Shown: in pieces, positions 53,501 to 64,000 of the stretch | How the letters are laid out: every line of letters begins with the position of its first letter | How positions within the stretch are numbered: position 1 is the first letter of the stretch | DNA from: Lanius collurio | Taxonomy: Eukaryota; Chordata; Aves; Passeriformes; Laniidae | Direction of reading: 5' to 3' | Assembly: GCA_020086605.1 (NCBI GenBank) | Contig: JACBWW010000003.1 | Coordinates: 57,769,847 to 57,833,846 of the forward strand | Length of the DNA stretch: 64,000 nt | Made by a program: the position numbers and the translations under genes | Notes under the pieces: generated by a model | Told to the model about the DNA's origin: nothing | Seen by the model: the letters and a program-made list of their open reading frames with translations, nothing else | The model's database searches: none

Positions 53501-56500
53501 TGGTGTTGAGGCACCAGAGTGCACAGATCTGCTTCCAGAAGGGTACCATGGTTTTAAATGCAGTGTGATGTGTGACTGCTATCATCACTGACTTCTCTTC
53601 CTAGCAGTGTTTGAACAGGTGTCCACAATAACTGACAGAAATAATTACACACAGAACATGGTGATGCTTGATGAGCTGCAGGATAACTCATATTTGTTGA
53701 GCCTGAGGGATCTGGTTGTCTCTGAGGTGAGGGCAGCAGAGGCTAGCTGAATGTCCCAGTTTGCCACCCAGCAAGACACAAAGATTGTTAACTGGGGCGG
53801 GAAGAGGAGTCCCCACCTTAGACAGAGAAAACACAGCACTGAGTAGGTGGTATCCCGGCCCAAAATGAGGCAAGAGTTTCCTGATCCCACCTCTTCAACA
53901 GTCAGGGGAACAGAGGCTGTGGTTGCTCACAGGAACAAGACACCTACTTGTGTTGGGCTCTAACATCTCTGAATGAGGCAGTACTGCTCTGAGTGCTCAC
54001 AGCCACCCACCTGGGGACAGCCCAGGGCTCCCTCCCACAGCCCTGTGCCACACCAGCGCTGTGCTGGCCCTCTGGCCTCCCACATTAATCCAAGCAAAAC
54101 CTTTGTAAATATCTTTTGGCACACAGCTTTGCAGACAAGCAAATCTGAGCACATTTGTAAAGTAATTAACTTCCTTACAAATTGCTTAGATTTGCTTCTC
54201 TAATCATAAAAAGCCACACAATACAAATAGTACTGGCTTTCTTATTACAGAAATTACCCTGTTGCTATCCACAATTGTCATTCTGCTAGGCTAGCCTACA
54301 ACAATTAGAATTTAGAGTCATAATAATCGTTCTTCATCCAACCCTCTCAAAAGCAAATTTCTTGGGACAGATCCCAGGGTGCAGGGGGACTGTTGTAAAA
54401 CTGAATCAATGTTGTTGTGTTCAAAGAGGAGAGAGACCAGAAATCTCTCTTCTGGCTTCATAAACAGTTGACCTCTCTTTATTAATAGCTGACACAGACC
54501 AACAGTTTGTCATCAGACTGGACTGTTAGTTACTGCAGAAATCCAGCAAAGAGAGTTTCCAGCTTGAAGGAATCAATGGAAAAATACCCAGGTAAAGCAA
54601 TGGCTTACCAAAAGCAAAATATAGTGTGTGTGGCTTGATTAATTGCAAATGCAAATAACTATCTGGTTAAAAGGAGATTATGAAAAATAGAAACTATATT
54701 TTCAACCTTTCTTCTGATTGCCTTTCATAAGGGTTTTTATTACAAGACTTCATTTAAGAGTCTTATCTTTGTAGTAAATGGTTGAAGACTCAAAGTTTTT
54801 CATTTATGTGCCAGTTGCCTAGTAAAAAGCAGAATTAATAAAATGTGATCTCCATGTGATTGCTGGTGGGTCAATTTTTGCCATGCTTATTTCAGAGGAA
54901 TACAGCTTATCTGCTTTCACTGAGCCTTGAGTTACATTAAGCTCATAAAACCTTTGGTTCTTCTTCACACAGACTTAAAAGAAAGGATCCTGCTTGTGTT
55001 CTGCTCCTTGTGCTTTTCTTCAGCTTCAAACCCACATGTCAAAAAAAATTATCTTTAGTATGAAAAGACAGTGCAACATGTATGATTTAAATTGCATGAC
55101 CATGGCAGAATAGTGTTCTTAAATAGAATTTTATACTCTGAGCTGTACTCAGCATGGGGTCATTTACAGTTTGCAACATGTCAGAAATACACAGTTGAAA
55201 CTGTTGTGTTACTAACCACACACATCTTTTCAAAACCTTGGTTTTCTTAATTCTAAGTTTGAGGAAATGTGCCATGGAGTCCAGGCTTCCCGAATCTTGC
55301 AGCTGGAGCCAGGATTCTCTCCTCTCTGCAATTCCATCAAGCTTTATTTAAATTCTGCCTAAGAAACCAAGATCTGAAAAGCAATGAGTTCTGGAGAATT
55401 TCATGGTGATCAGAGGGATAGAGGAGTGCTATTGGACAGATAAATAAAAAAAAGAATAATCCACATATTAGTTACCCTATACTCTGCAGAATAGTGCCAC
55501 TGGGTCTCAGCCAGTACAGGCAGAGTTCAAGAGAATAATTTAACATTTCAAGGAGTGTGAACTAGTTGTAAAAGTAGAAAGGCTACTAAACATTACTACT
55601 GGATATAGGATACCCGTAAATTTGTATATTAAATCAATAAAAACCTTTAAAATCAACTAGAACATTGTCACCAGATGTTCAGGCAAACGGGTGTAAAAAC
55701 AGCAGCAGAAAGATTTTCAGAATGCTGTCAAGGGTGTATTGTATCAAAGTTGTTATGTGTAAAAATACATGTACTTGCTAAAAACAGTAAGTGAAAGGTG
55801 ACTCGCCATGTATATACCAAGATTTAAGCAAACACCTCCAGTGTTTACTGATACAGTTCTAGAGCAAATGGTTCCAGTGAGAAAGCAGACAGTGTTTCAG
55901 GTCTACATTAAGCCTTGTCTAATCTCTTTTCCATCTCAAAGGCAGAGTGAGATAAAAATGGTAGGTAGGAAATGGCTTTGGTTTATGCACAATGTCACCC
56001 TGTTTCATGTGACTTAGTTCAGGCAAAGTCATCTGGTAATGGAATGCTACCAAAGGATCTAAAGAAAAATACTGGCCAAACCTCCTCTCACACCTCTGGA
56101 GATGTTCAGATTACAGTGTTTACTGGATTTCATCTGAACTTTGAAAAAAATAATCATAGATAATGAAAATAATAGAATTGTTATCCCTTACAATCATGCC
56201 TGCCAGATTTACCATTTGTGCACGCATGTACTTAACTATGATAAGAGTCCTTTTGAAATGTACTGATTGTAGCCTCTGAGAGCTAAATCTCAGAGCCCAG
56301 CACTGTAATTAACTCAAGATTTATTCATTTATCAAGACTCCTGAAACAAGCATGTCTAATTGCCTTTCTTTATTAATACATTCAAGAATGTTTAACATTT
56401 TACTGCCACTTAAACAAGAGTTCTAATAAGATACTGTATCAATTAATGGTCCTGTTAAAAGTCAACTGGTATTTTTACAATAGCAGCAGAACTCCTTGTT

Positions 56501-57686
56501 ACACATTAAACACCATGAAGCAATCATAAGGTTTGTGGGTTTGTTTGGAAAGGTGCATTGCAATGATACACTGCCAAGATTTTAACAAGCGTCTCCCACA
56601 AGACATTCCTTCCTTAAGAGGATAGTAAAAGGCTCTTAGTTTTGGACTTGCCCAGAAAAGGAGAATGAAGGAACGGGAATTCCACTAATGTGTTTGTCCT
56701 TTAAAAGCAACATGCTTTTCCAAAGCCCTAAGGATGTGAATGTACTACACTGCACTACCTTTGTTTGGATCTTGAAATGTGTTGGTCTTACAGTCTGCAC
56801 TTAGTTTTTTCTTTGGGTTTGTTTTGGGGGTTTTTTGTGGGTTGGTTTTTTTTTTGAGACGGTCATCAATTTGAACCAATCTGAGATTTTTATACATCCC
56901 CACCCTTATGCTCAGTGCTCAGGGAATTACTCACCTCTGGGAGTGTGATGCAGCCCACATCTGGCTGAAGCCTGGTGCTAAAAAGCCTTCATTGCACAGA
57001 GCAGGACTTGTGAGCTCACTTGCAGTCCTGTTTGGGAGCCATGAATAATGGCCCAAAGGCACAAACAGAGTGGCTTTTTAGCAAGGCATAATGCTATTTT
57101 GAAACCAAATTTTTCTAGAGGTGAACTGGTCTTCATCCAACTTCTATTAGGATGCTTTCTTTCAAAGCCCAAGGCCTGGTGATGATTTGGGTATAATTAA
57201 ATTGTTGACTACAGTGTCAGTTAAAACAATGGCCTGTGATGTGAGCAACACACCACAAATGCTCTGCATTGTTTTACAGTGGCAGTTTTCAGGACATCTT
57301 CAAAGAAACCAGACTGAATGATGCACAATGATTTAGCAATCAAACTCAGTTTCTGACTTCAATATTGGCCAATAAACTCATGCTTTTACTTACTGAAAGA
57401 ATTGCTATAAACTTTGTATGTTAGATGCATTAAGCCAGTTGAAGTATTTTTATTTCCTTTGTGAATCATAGAAGCATAAATTTCCATAAGCCACTGAACA
57501 GGGAAGAGCTGAACACAATAAACTGGGAATTTGCTCACTCGGGTGTAGTGGGTAGAGTATTCAAACACCCCCAGACACCAGGAGCTACCATTTTGGTGTC
57601 CACAAGCTGTTTTATTCACTGAAAAAGAAGTCTATAACCATGGAAGACCTAGACCTTCTCTTTCCCTTTCTCTTTCTGGTTTTCAG
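44568..57686. other. Unique sequence, no supported gene
   Basis: A long repeat-poor stretch. It includes a short duplication of acacacagaag near 51406-51432 and a T/G-rich low-complexity tract at 56807-56859. The parts at 47100-47420 and 56160-56560 are rich in TAATTA-type cores and may be non-coding conserved sequence. Open frames are at most about 111 codons (50108-50443, minus) and match nothing I recognise. Confidence 0.5.
56807..56859. repeat. T/G-rich low-complexity tract
   Basis: Runs of T broken by G groups (for example ttttgggggttttttgtggg) without a fixed period. The minus strand is A/C-rich. No associated element was recognised. Confidence 0.8.
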
Positions 57687-57740
57687 GCAGCCTCAATTCG
57701 CAGGGCAGTAGCATAGACAAGCTAGCAGATAGCAAAGGAG
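57687..57740 (+). CDS. Candidate 54-nt cassette exon of an unidentified gene
   Basis: A pyrimidine-rich tract from about 57655 to 57686, ending tctttctggttttcag, is followed by 54 nt ending AAAGGAG and the near-perfect donor gtaagttc. Two frames hit stops at once. The third, starting with two bases that complete a codon, is open and reads SLNSQGSSIDKLADSKG. The last base begins the next codon, so the intron phases are 1 and 1. An exon of 18 codons with equal phases can be skipped or included without shifting the frame, as in many alternatively spliced exons of large neural or adhesion genes. The peptide is polar and rich in Ser, Gly, Asp and Lys, like a disordered linker. I do not recognise the gene, and no partner exons are visible, as expected if the flanking introns are long. 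Confidence 0.45.
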
Positions 57741-58444
57741 GTAAGTTCTAAGAGGTTCTTACTGCCTTAAAAAAATTTGCAAGAATCCCACAAATACAAA
57801 TTCAGATTTTTACCTGGAAAATTTTAATTTTCTTCCCTGAAATGCATATGAAATGCAGGATCTTTGCTGTTGGTCTCCTATTGCTCTTTCAGATATATCC
57901 TAAATTCTTCCAAATTGGGCATGTGCCTCAATTAATAAAAAATTAAAATAAAGGCAGTAAACATCAAACTTTCAATGGTTACACAAGGAAATTTAGCTAT
58001 CCCTTCCTCAATAAGGCATTCAAGAAACCTCCTGTGTTTTTACATACATGCAACTTTTATTCACATGAGTAACTTTTCCCTGTGAAAATGGAAAAATTTC
58101 CCAACCAATTCTGAAGTTCAGGTGTGAGTCAGCTCTAGGATACTTTGCACCAAGGCCTTGAGCCAAGAGATTTCACCATCATAAACTTTTCCTCCTGGTA
58201 TTGTGCAACATAGGGCACACCTCATCCTTCAGGCAGAGGGTGCATATACTGGGCTTCAGGTGGGTCAAGAAGAAGGCAGAATTCACAGTCAGGTATCCAC
58301 CAGGGAAAATGCTCCTTGGAAGTGTTCAGTAAATCACCTTGTCCATACACCTACCTGTCCCTACATGCAGTTCTCAATAGGAAGACCCAGGGTGGCTCCA
58401 AGAGCAAAAGTGTCCATGAACATGACTTGATAAAGAGGCAGTTA
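57741..58444. other. Putative intron sequence after the candidate exon
   Basis: It is unique and AT-rich at first, turning more mixed after 58130. A frame at 58203-58430 (75 codons, plus) has no recognisable family. Confidence 0.45.
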
Positions 58445-58540
58445 GATCCTATAGAGGTCTTTAAGGTTCACAGTCTGATCTTGTAGAGATCTTTAGGGTT
58501 CACAGTTTGATCCTGTAGAATTCTTTAGGGTTCACTCACC
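58445..58540. repeat. Three tandem copies of a 32-bp unit
   Basis: Units start at 58445, 58477 and 58509. Each has gatc, a tagag or tagaa segment, then ctttagggttcac or ctttaaggttcac. The copies differ at several positions, so the duplication is older than the 16-mer array at 9090. Confidence 0.9.
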
Positions 58541-58585
58541 TACAATGTAGTTGGGGCTTTTTGCCTCCATTTCTCTCATGTCCCT
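58540..58585 (-). other. Possible 46-nt exon (weak)
   Basis: On the minus strand ggctttatcaacag precedes 46 nt that read RDMREMEAKSPNYIV in one frame and end TTGTAG, followed by the good donor gtgagtgaa. The donor lies inside the last copy of the 32-bp tandem repeat, which makes an old functional exon less likely. No gene was recognised. Confidence 0.12.
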
Positions 58586-59240
58586 CTGTTGATAAAGCCA
58601 GCCCAAGAAGATAAATATTCTCTTTCTCAGGAGGTGTGACCTGCTTGGGCAGCATTCAGGACTCTGACACAGCTCAGGTCCTCAGAGGGCATGTCCATCC
58701 TAAAGGACCAGAGAAGAGGAGGAAGGAGGCAGTTAAACCAGTGCTGGATCAGAAACAGTGCAGTCACCCTCAGGCCATTTTTGTCTATGCTTATGCACTT
58801 CCCTTGATAAACTACTCTGCTCCAGTGGATATTATGCCAAACTGATGATTCCACCACATGAACCAGATCATGTACTGAACAGGGCCATGCAAATAGACTC
58901 AAGACAAACAGAACACTTTTGTTTGTTTTGTGATCCAGGAACATAAAGCCAAAGATTGTCAGATTTTCAATCTTCACACCCATGATCCTTTGGAACCCAC
59001 AAGTGAGCCTTGCCACAGTGCCAGGTTTTATATTCAGGGAGCCTCTTGCAGTGGGATTCTCTTACCCTTTCAAAACAAAGACTGCATGATGGTTGGAAAT
59101 AAACTGCTTAGCTAGGAGGGAATGACTTGTGATATTTTAAAAGCCATTAAAGAATACTTAGCAGTCCCATTGTCATTTAATTATGACATCATAACCAATG
59201 GAAGGGATTGACAGCCTAAAGTACTGTCTGCTTCATCTAC
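58586..59240. other. Stretch with overlapping open frames on both strands
   Basis: Three short plus-strand frames follow one another in different phases (58636-58845, 58758-58946, 58930-59115), and a 129-codon minus-strand frame covers 58627-59016. This density is higher than in neighbouring DNA and could mark a decayed retroelement or pseudogene. No protein family is recognisable and no splice sites frame it, so chance is also possible. Confidence 0.3.
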
Positions 59241-59317
<77 letters not shown>

Positions 59318-59337
59318 ATCTATCTATCTATCTATCT
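59241..59337. repeat. TATC tetranucleotide microsatellite
   Basis: About 19 uninterrupted CTAT/TATC units run to near 59317, then a one-unit interruption (atcatc), then four to five more. Pure arrays of this length are usually variable between individuals. The Tyr-Leu-Ser-Ile repeats in the overlapping frame are just its translation. Confidence 0.97.
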
Positions 59338-61432
59338 CAGCTGGTCTAAGAAATTATTTTACCCCTCACTATTAAATGTACTCCTCACATCCCTCATACC
59401 CATCCATAACAATCAACTCCTCAGTGCCATAAATGAGGCAACAGCTGCTCCCTGGGGTTTTCTCTGAGGAATGAACCAAAGTGCTCAATGCCATATCATC
59501 ATGCTTCCTTAATTGGCTCTATCATTGGTTTTGGACAGCGGTACAATGCTTTTTTTGGTTTTTTCAGACTATTAAGGCAAAAGAAATAATGTTAGCAGCC
59601 AATAGGACTGAACAGGGTTTTAGATTATTTGGATTTAGTTCCATCAAGGTCATACCTGAGTCTCTAGGTCCAAGGTTTAATCCCTCAAATCTCCATTGAT
59701 AAGTAAGGGATAATAATTTCTATCTCTGTCTGTTCTACTTGGATTAACGCCCTGCAGGATGTTAATTCTGAATTCTTTCCTGGCAAAGGCAGCTTCTGCA
59801 TAAAGCCTGAATGTGCAATTATAATACACATAATTATTAACACAAGTGCCTATTTTCCCCCCCAGAAAAAGCCATTTAATTTAAAGTCATCACTGCAGTT
59901 TCACCTTCTTCAAATATCTTTTATTGACAACAAAAACAATTGAAAAGTAAACTTCATTACAACTATTTTTGGCAGAAACCTTTAAATGCAACCATCAGTG
60001 AACAGGGGAACGAGTGCAAGGAGAGTTTGAACCTGTCTCTGCTACTTTTTTCAGTGTCCTTTTGCTTCACTACCTTTAAAATTTAGGTCTTAACATTTCT
60101 CTTCCTCATATACCACTTTGGAGCACAGACATTTCAGTGTTCTCCTCTGCAAGTGTCTCCCTGCCAGCTAATAGAAGTGTCAGAGCTAAGGTAAGCACCC
60201 AAGTTGTCAACACAGTGAAAGGGAAGAGATTGTGGTGTGAGAAACCAACACTGAGTGACAAGCTGCTGAGTCAGCCAGCAGCAGAAGGCAGAGGCTTACA
60301 TTCTGTCTACATGGCATTATCAACCTACTTCAAAGTTATTACAACTCTAAATCCTGTAAAAAATTGAAGGGTTTTGTAAGTGTTTAGAGTTTAGGGTAAG
60401 GATTTATCTGCTTTTGCCTTCTGTTAGTACTCAAAATCTCCTTGCAAATTCTGAGACTGGAATTTTTAATGTAGGTATAAATACAATTTCATTTTGTCAC
60501 AGAACATCTGAAATTTCTAAAAAACATTTTAACATTTTGAGTTTTTAACATTAAAAAATGCTGAATCAAAAAATGTTTTCCACTCCTCTGTGAACAGGCA
60601 TTCTTTCTGCCTGTAGCTCGCTTGTAGACTCAAATCTACAAGACATTAGCAAGCACAGTATTTCAGTTTCAACCAACTGCACTCTTGCCACTTAGAGAGC
60701 AAAGTTAGAGAGAGCTATTTGATGTCTCTTGGGCAGGAGCATTTAGCTTGATCCCATGGAAGAAGGCAGGTTTTACTTGCTCTTTCCAGAGTCCCTGTGA
60801 TTTGAAATTGCTTCCTCTGGCAATATTACAAACTCAATGTCCCCAGACAAGGGCAAACCTCAGAAAATTACAAGGAGCATCTCCAACCCTTCCCACTTGT
60901 TCTTTGCATAACCATTTCTGACCCAGCAATATTGGAGCAGCTGGTTCAGAATATCAAGATGAGGACAAATTGTACTTGCTTTATGGCTGCCCAGCTCAAA
61001 CACAGAATTATGTGGTCAGGAAAGCACCTTCTCACACACCAGCCCTGTGTATGATGATGGCTTCTCCTCTGGGTGTTGGAGGGAAGAAGAGCTGATGCTA
61101 ATGGCACTATTACTGTCTCTTAGGGATTGGGATGGTCTTGAATCCAAAAGAAGTGAAAACATGCCATAATATGAGAGTTCTGAGTGTCAGCCATTCCTCC
61201 CATTCCAAGACTATTCTAGTAACTGGGAAGCTGCTCACACCAATGCTGGGGCATGGCTTCATAGCTGTATGAATGCATCACTATTAAAACAAAGCCCATG
61301 ATGAGCAAGATTTGGGGGGCACTGGAACCTATTATAAGCATCATCAAGCCAGTAAACACTTTGGAATTACTTCAATGTCATAAAAATGGTTAAATGTCAC
61401 TAAGTTCCCAATGTTATTGCTTTGTAAGATTT
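59338..61432. other. Unique sequence, no gene seen
   Basis: It includes a T-run (ctttttttggttttttc) near 59550 and a gtaagc donor-like site at 60191 after an open stretch with several possible acceptors. None is convincing. Frames are under 80 codons. Confidence 0.5.
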
Positions 61433-61592
61433 ATCAGAGAATCGTAGAATGGATTGGGTTGGAAGGCATCTTAAAGACCATCTGATTCCAGCCCCCCTGC
61501 TATGGGCAGGGACACCCTGCACACCAGGTTGCTCAGAGCCCCATCTAACCTGTCCTTGAATACTTCCAAGGATTGCATATCCACTTCATCCA
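61433..61592 (-). mobile_element. CR1 LINE, 3' fragment, inverted
   Basis: It starts atcagagaatcgtagaatgg, the complement of the CR1 terminal motif. It continues through gattgggttggaaggcatct, cccctgctatgggcaggga and aggttgctcagagccccatc to a cacttcatcc-like segment. About 160 bp match the avian CR1 consensus as I know it. It is better preserved than the copy at 35.2 kb. The 5' part is missing, as usual. Confidence 0.92.
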
Positions 61593-63638
61593 AATTTATG
61601 CCTCAGAAGTGTCTAGAAACACAATTAAATGAACTGATGACTGTTAATAGATCCATCACAGGAAACAAGGTGTGAGTTGGAGAACTGTGAGGAGCCCAAA
61701 GGCATCCAGGATGTCCACAGGAGGCTGACAGGTCTGATGCAGGACCTTCAGCAGACCATGATCTGCAGTGTACCCAGGGATGTGTGAAATGGTGCTAACT
61801 CCCCAAGGGAGAGACAACTGATGACAGACTTTCTTGTGTGAGGTGTTCTATACAGTGAGAAAGCACATCTTCCTAGACAGACTTGTAATCAAAACAGCCA
61901 TGCAAGGGTTAAGGGGAAAGAAATTGTCATCCTGTTCTTATGTTAATAGGCAGAAAAAGATAGTGATTTACTTAGAGTCACTGAGGAAGCCTGGGGTTCA
62001 TAGACCAGTCTCATTCTGGTGCATCATTCAAAGACCACACTCCCAGAGCCCCCATCTGTGTGTGCAGACAGACTGTAGTAGGGTGAACTGTCTGGAACAG
62101 GGGTACAGCCTTCTCCAGCTATTCCCTAAATGCTGTATTAGGACTACAGAGTTACAAGGGCATGCACAAGACAGAGCCTCTTCTGGGTCATCTAAATTTT
62201 GCCAGAAAGAAGCTGTGTCAGGAAAGTAACCGAGATGAAGGAAACAAAAATATTGCTTTAAGTCCTCCTGGATTCCCTCCAGGACCTGTGTTAAGCACTG
62301 CTGGCTGAACATGAGAATTTTATTCTTCTCCTCCCAATTCTTCTCCTCAAAAAGTGATGCTCCCATGCTGCTTTTAGGACACTGCACATAACTGTGTGTT
62401 GTGCCAAGAGTCAGAACGTTCTGACTCTGGCTGTAACACAGCATCCCATCGGACGGCATCATTTCTGTGTGGTTAACATGGACACAGAAATGCTGTGCTT
62501 CCAGAGCCAAAGAGACACAGCCAGATCATTAATTATTTCCATACCTTCAAAAACTTCAGAGAGAAGTAAATAGTCATGGAAGCTCACGCCAGGACTTGGA
62601 CTTCGCAGAGCAGAAAACTCTTGGGAGGCCATCCCCTCAGAGCTCTCCAGCTCCTTTCATGGACATGGCAATTAGTGCCCTGCAGACAGGATGAACATTG
62701 ATGGATCATGTGTCCTCAGTGAGTGATTGTAAGGCCTTCCCTTCCCCCATACTCTTATGATTTAAGATCTTCCCTCTTCAATTTTACACTTCCTCTCCTG
62801 CTAGATATATTTTTTCAGCTTCTCTTACATGGGTAAGGGTTTGTCCCAAAGCAGCCTCTCCCCCCCCAGTTTCCTCTTCCCCCTCCTTACTTACTGTGAA
62901 TAAGAGCTCGTTCTGTCTAAAGCAGCAATTGCTGAAGAGCCTCAAGAGTACCCATTTCTTGCCCTCCCCCTGTTTTGATGCACTGATTATCCTCTTGTTG
63001 GATCAATAGCCCATCTGCTTTTAGAAGTTTTCTAGCATTCTGATGCTAAATTAAAACAGAGAGAATCAATCCTTAGTGAATTTACCCAACCAAACAATTT
63101 ATATCTCTCTTCTGATCTGCCATCATGTGAATTATACAATACTGACATATTGTGAGGCCTTCCCAGAAAAAGTAGGCACTTTTATAATGCTAAATTATCT
63201 TCTTTATTAGTAACTCTGAAATGTGACAAACCAGGAGATTTATTGTATAATGTTACATAGTCCTTGATTGAACTTGTTAAAACTCACAGCTATTGTAATG
63301 GAGCAATTTGCTAATTAACAGTGGATTTTGCTTGATTTTTAATGGACTTTGGGGATACATTTTAGACTTAGATTAAGATTAGTGCAAAAAAAAAAGAGTT
63401 CTCCTTAATTATTTCAAATTGAGTGTTATGCTAATAGTAAACAATTAGTTCTTTCCTGACTGAAAATTAATGTTCTATAAATAATTACAAAACTAAGCTG
63501 CTGTGTGAGTCCCAAAAGGATATGCCAGACTTAGAAAAGAGTCATGACTCTTGCTTGTGGGTTAACCACCATGGCCTCACATTTTGTGAAAATTAAGCAG
63601 GAGCCTTGGTGGTTCTTGAGGTTTTTCTACCCTGGCTA
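61593..63638. other. Unique sequence, no supported gene
   Basis: Two overlapping opposite-strand frames occur at 61834-62229 (131 codons, plus) and 62028-62510 (160 codons, minus). The minus one is the longest outside the LTR. Neither shows a known motif, and one or so of this length is expected by chance in 64 kb. A C8 run lies near 62860. The part at 63000-63500 is AT-rich with TAATTA-type cores. Confidence 0.5.
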
Positions 63639-63680
63639 GAAAAAAAAAAATAGATAGACAGAGAGAGAGAGAGAGGGAAA
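63639..63680. repeat. A-rich and GA low-complexity tract
   Basis: A run of about ten A, then tagatagaca, then about eight GA repeats. The mixed composition suggests a small compound microsatellite. Confidence 0.9.
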
Positions 63681-64000
63681 GAAGGAGATAACCTGCAGAG
63701 GGAATTTTTGATGGCAAAAGTCTATGATGTTGCAGCTTGCCAATTCCCAGATCACGTCTCAAATCAAAGCTTAATTAAAATATTAGCTTCCATCCCATCA
63801 GAGATTTCTGACATGTAAGAAATATATATATACTTTATACCTGCTTTTGCATAGGGAAAACTGAGAACAGAAAACTGGGAACAAAGAAAGTTGAGTTATG
63901 TCAGTTGATGCCAGTTTAGTTTAGTTGGTAAGGTAGGAGAGTGATTGATATACATCCTCTTATAGATCACCTAATTCTCTCATTGAACTCCTAGGAATTA
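63681..64000. other. Unique AT-rich sequence to the window end
   Basis: No gene, repeat or splice pattern was recognised. Confidence 0.5.

Noticed and set aside
59198..59467. Plus-strand frame with YLSI repeats
   Set aside because: It is the translation of the TATC microsatellite.
62028..62510. 160-codon minus-strand frame
   Set aside because: It has no recognisable domain, an antisense 131-codon frame overlaps it, and about one frame of this length is expected by chance in 64 kb of this composition.
1..64000. CRISPR arrays, operons, tRNA or rRNA genes
   Set aside because: No spaced direct-repeat arrays, ribosome-binding sites, cloverleaf-like genes or rRNA sequence were seen, and the DNA is vertebrate.

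Overview
This window is vertebrate nuclear DNA, almost certainly from a bird. It is AT-rich with no long open frames. Four pieces match the 3' end of the avian LINE CR1, including the terminal gattctatga motif and its complement. One block near 40-42 kb matches, from memory, a common avian ERVL-type long terminal repeat. The species cannot be named from this; the scarcity of interspersed repeats fits birds in general.

There is no complete protein-coding gene, no rRNA or tRNA, and nothing prokaryotic. Most open frames are of chance length, and the longest (237 codons) lies inside the GC-rich LTR repeat. The window looks like the inside of one or more very long introns or a gene desert. The best gene-like signal is a possible 54-nt cassette exon on the plus strand at 57687-57740, with a good pyrimidine tract, an AG acceptor, a gtaagt donor, one open frame and equal phases (1-1). 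Weaker exon-like candidates are at 1299-1348 (minus, with an ATG in good context), 44498-44567 (plus, with a perfect TACTAAC branch site), 31577-31606 and 58540-58585 (minus). Splice-like sequence occurs by chance in introns, so all need RNA or conservation data.

Layout: 1-16.3 kb is AT-rich unique DNA with a C14 run and a triplicated 16-mer. A 10-N gap lies at 16360-16369. From 16.4 to 27 kb the sequence is unique, with a motif-rich stretch at 22.1-22.5 kb that looks like a candidate conserved non-coding element. CR1 fragments lie at 27.1, 35.2-35.5, 38.6 and 61.4-61.6 kb. The LTR with internal tandem repeats and an unexplained AT-rich insertion lies at 39.7-41.9 kb. From 41.9 to 57.6 kb the DNA is unique. 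After the candidate cassette exon come a triplicated 32-mer (58.4 kb), a TATC microsatellite (59.2-59.3 kb) and unique sequence to the end.

No new multi-gene system was found. The observations most worth checking are the possible exons, the composite LTR and the motif clusters.
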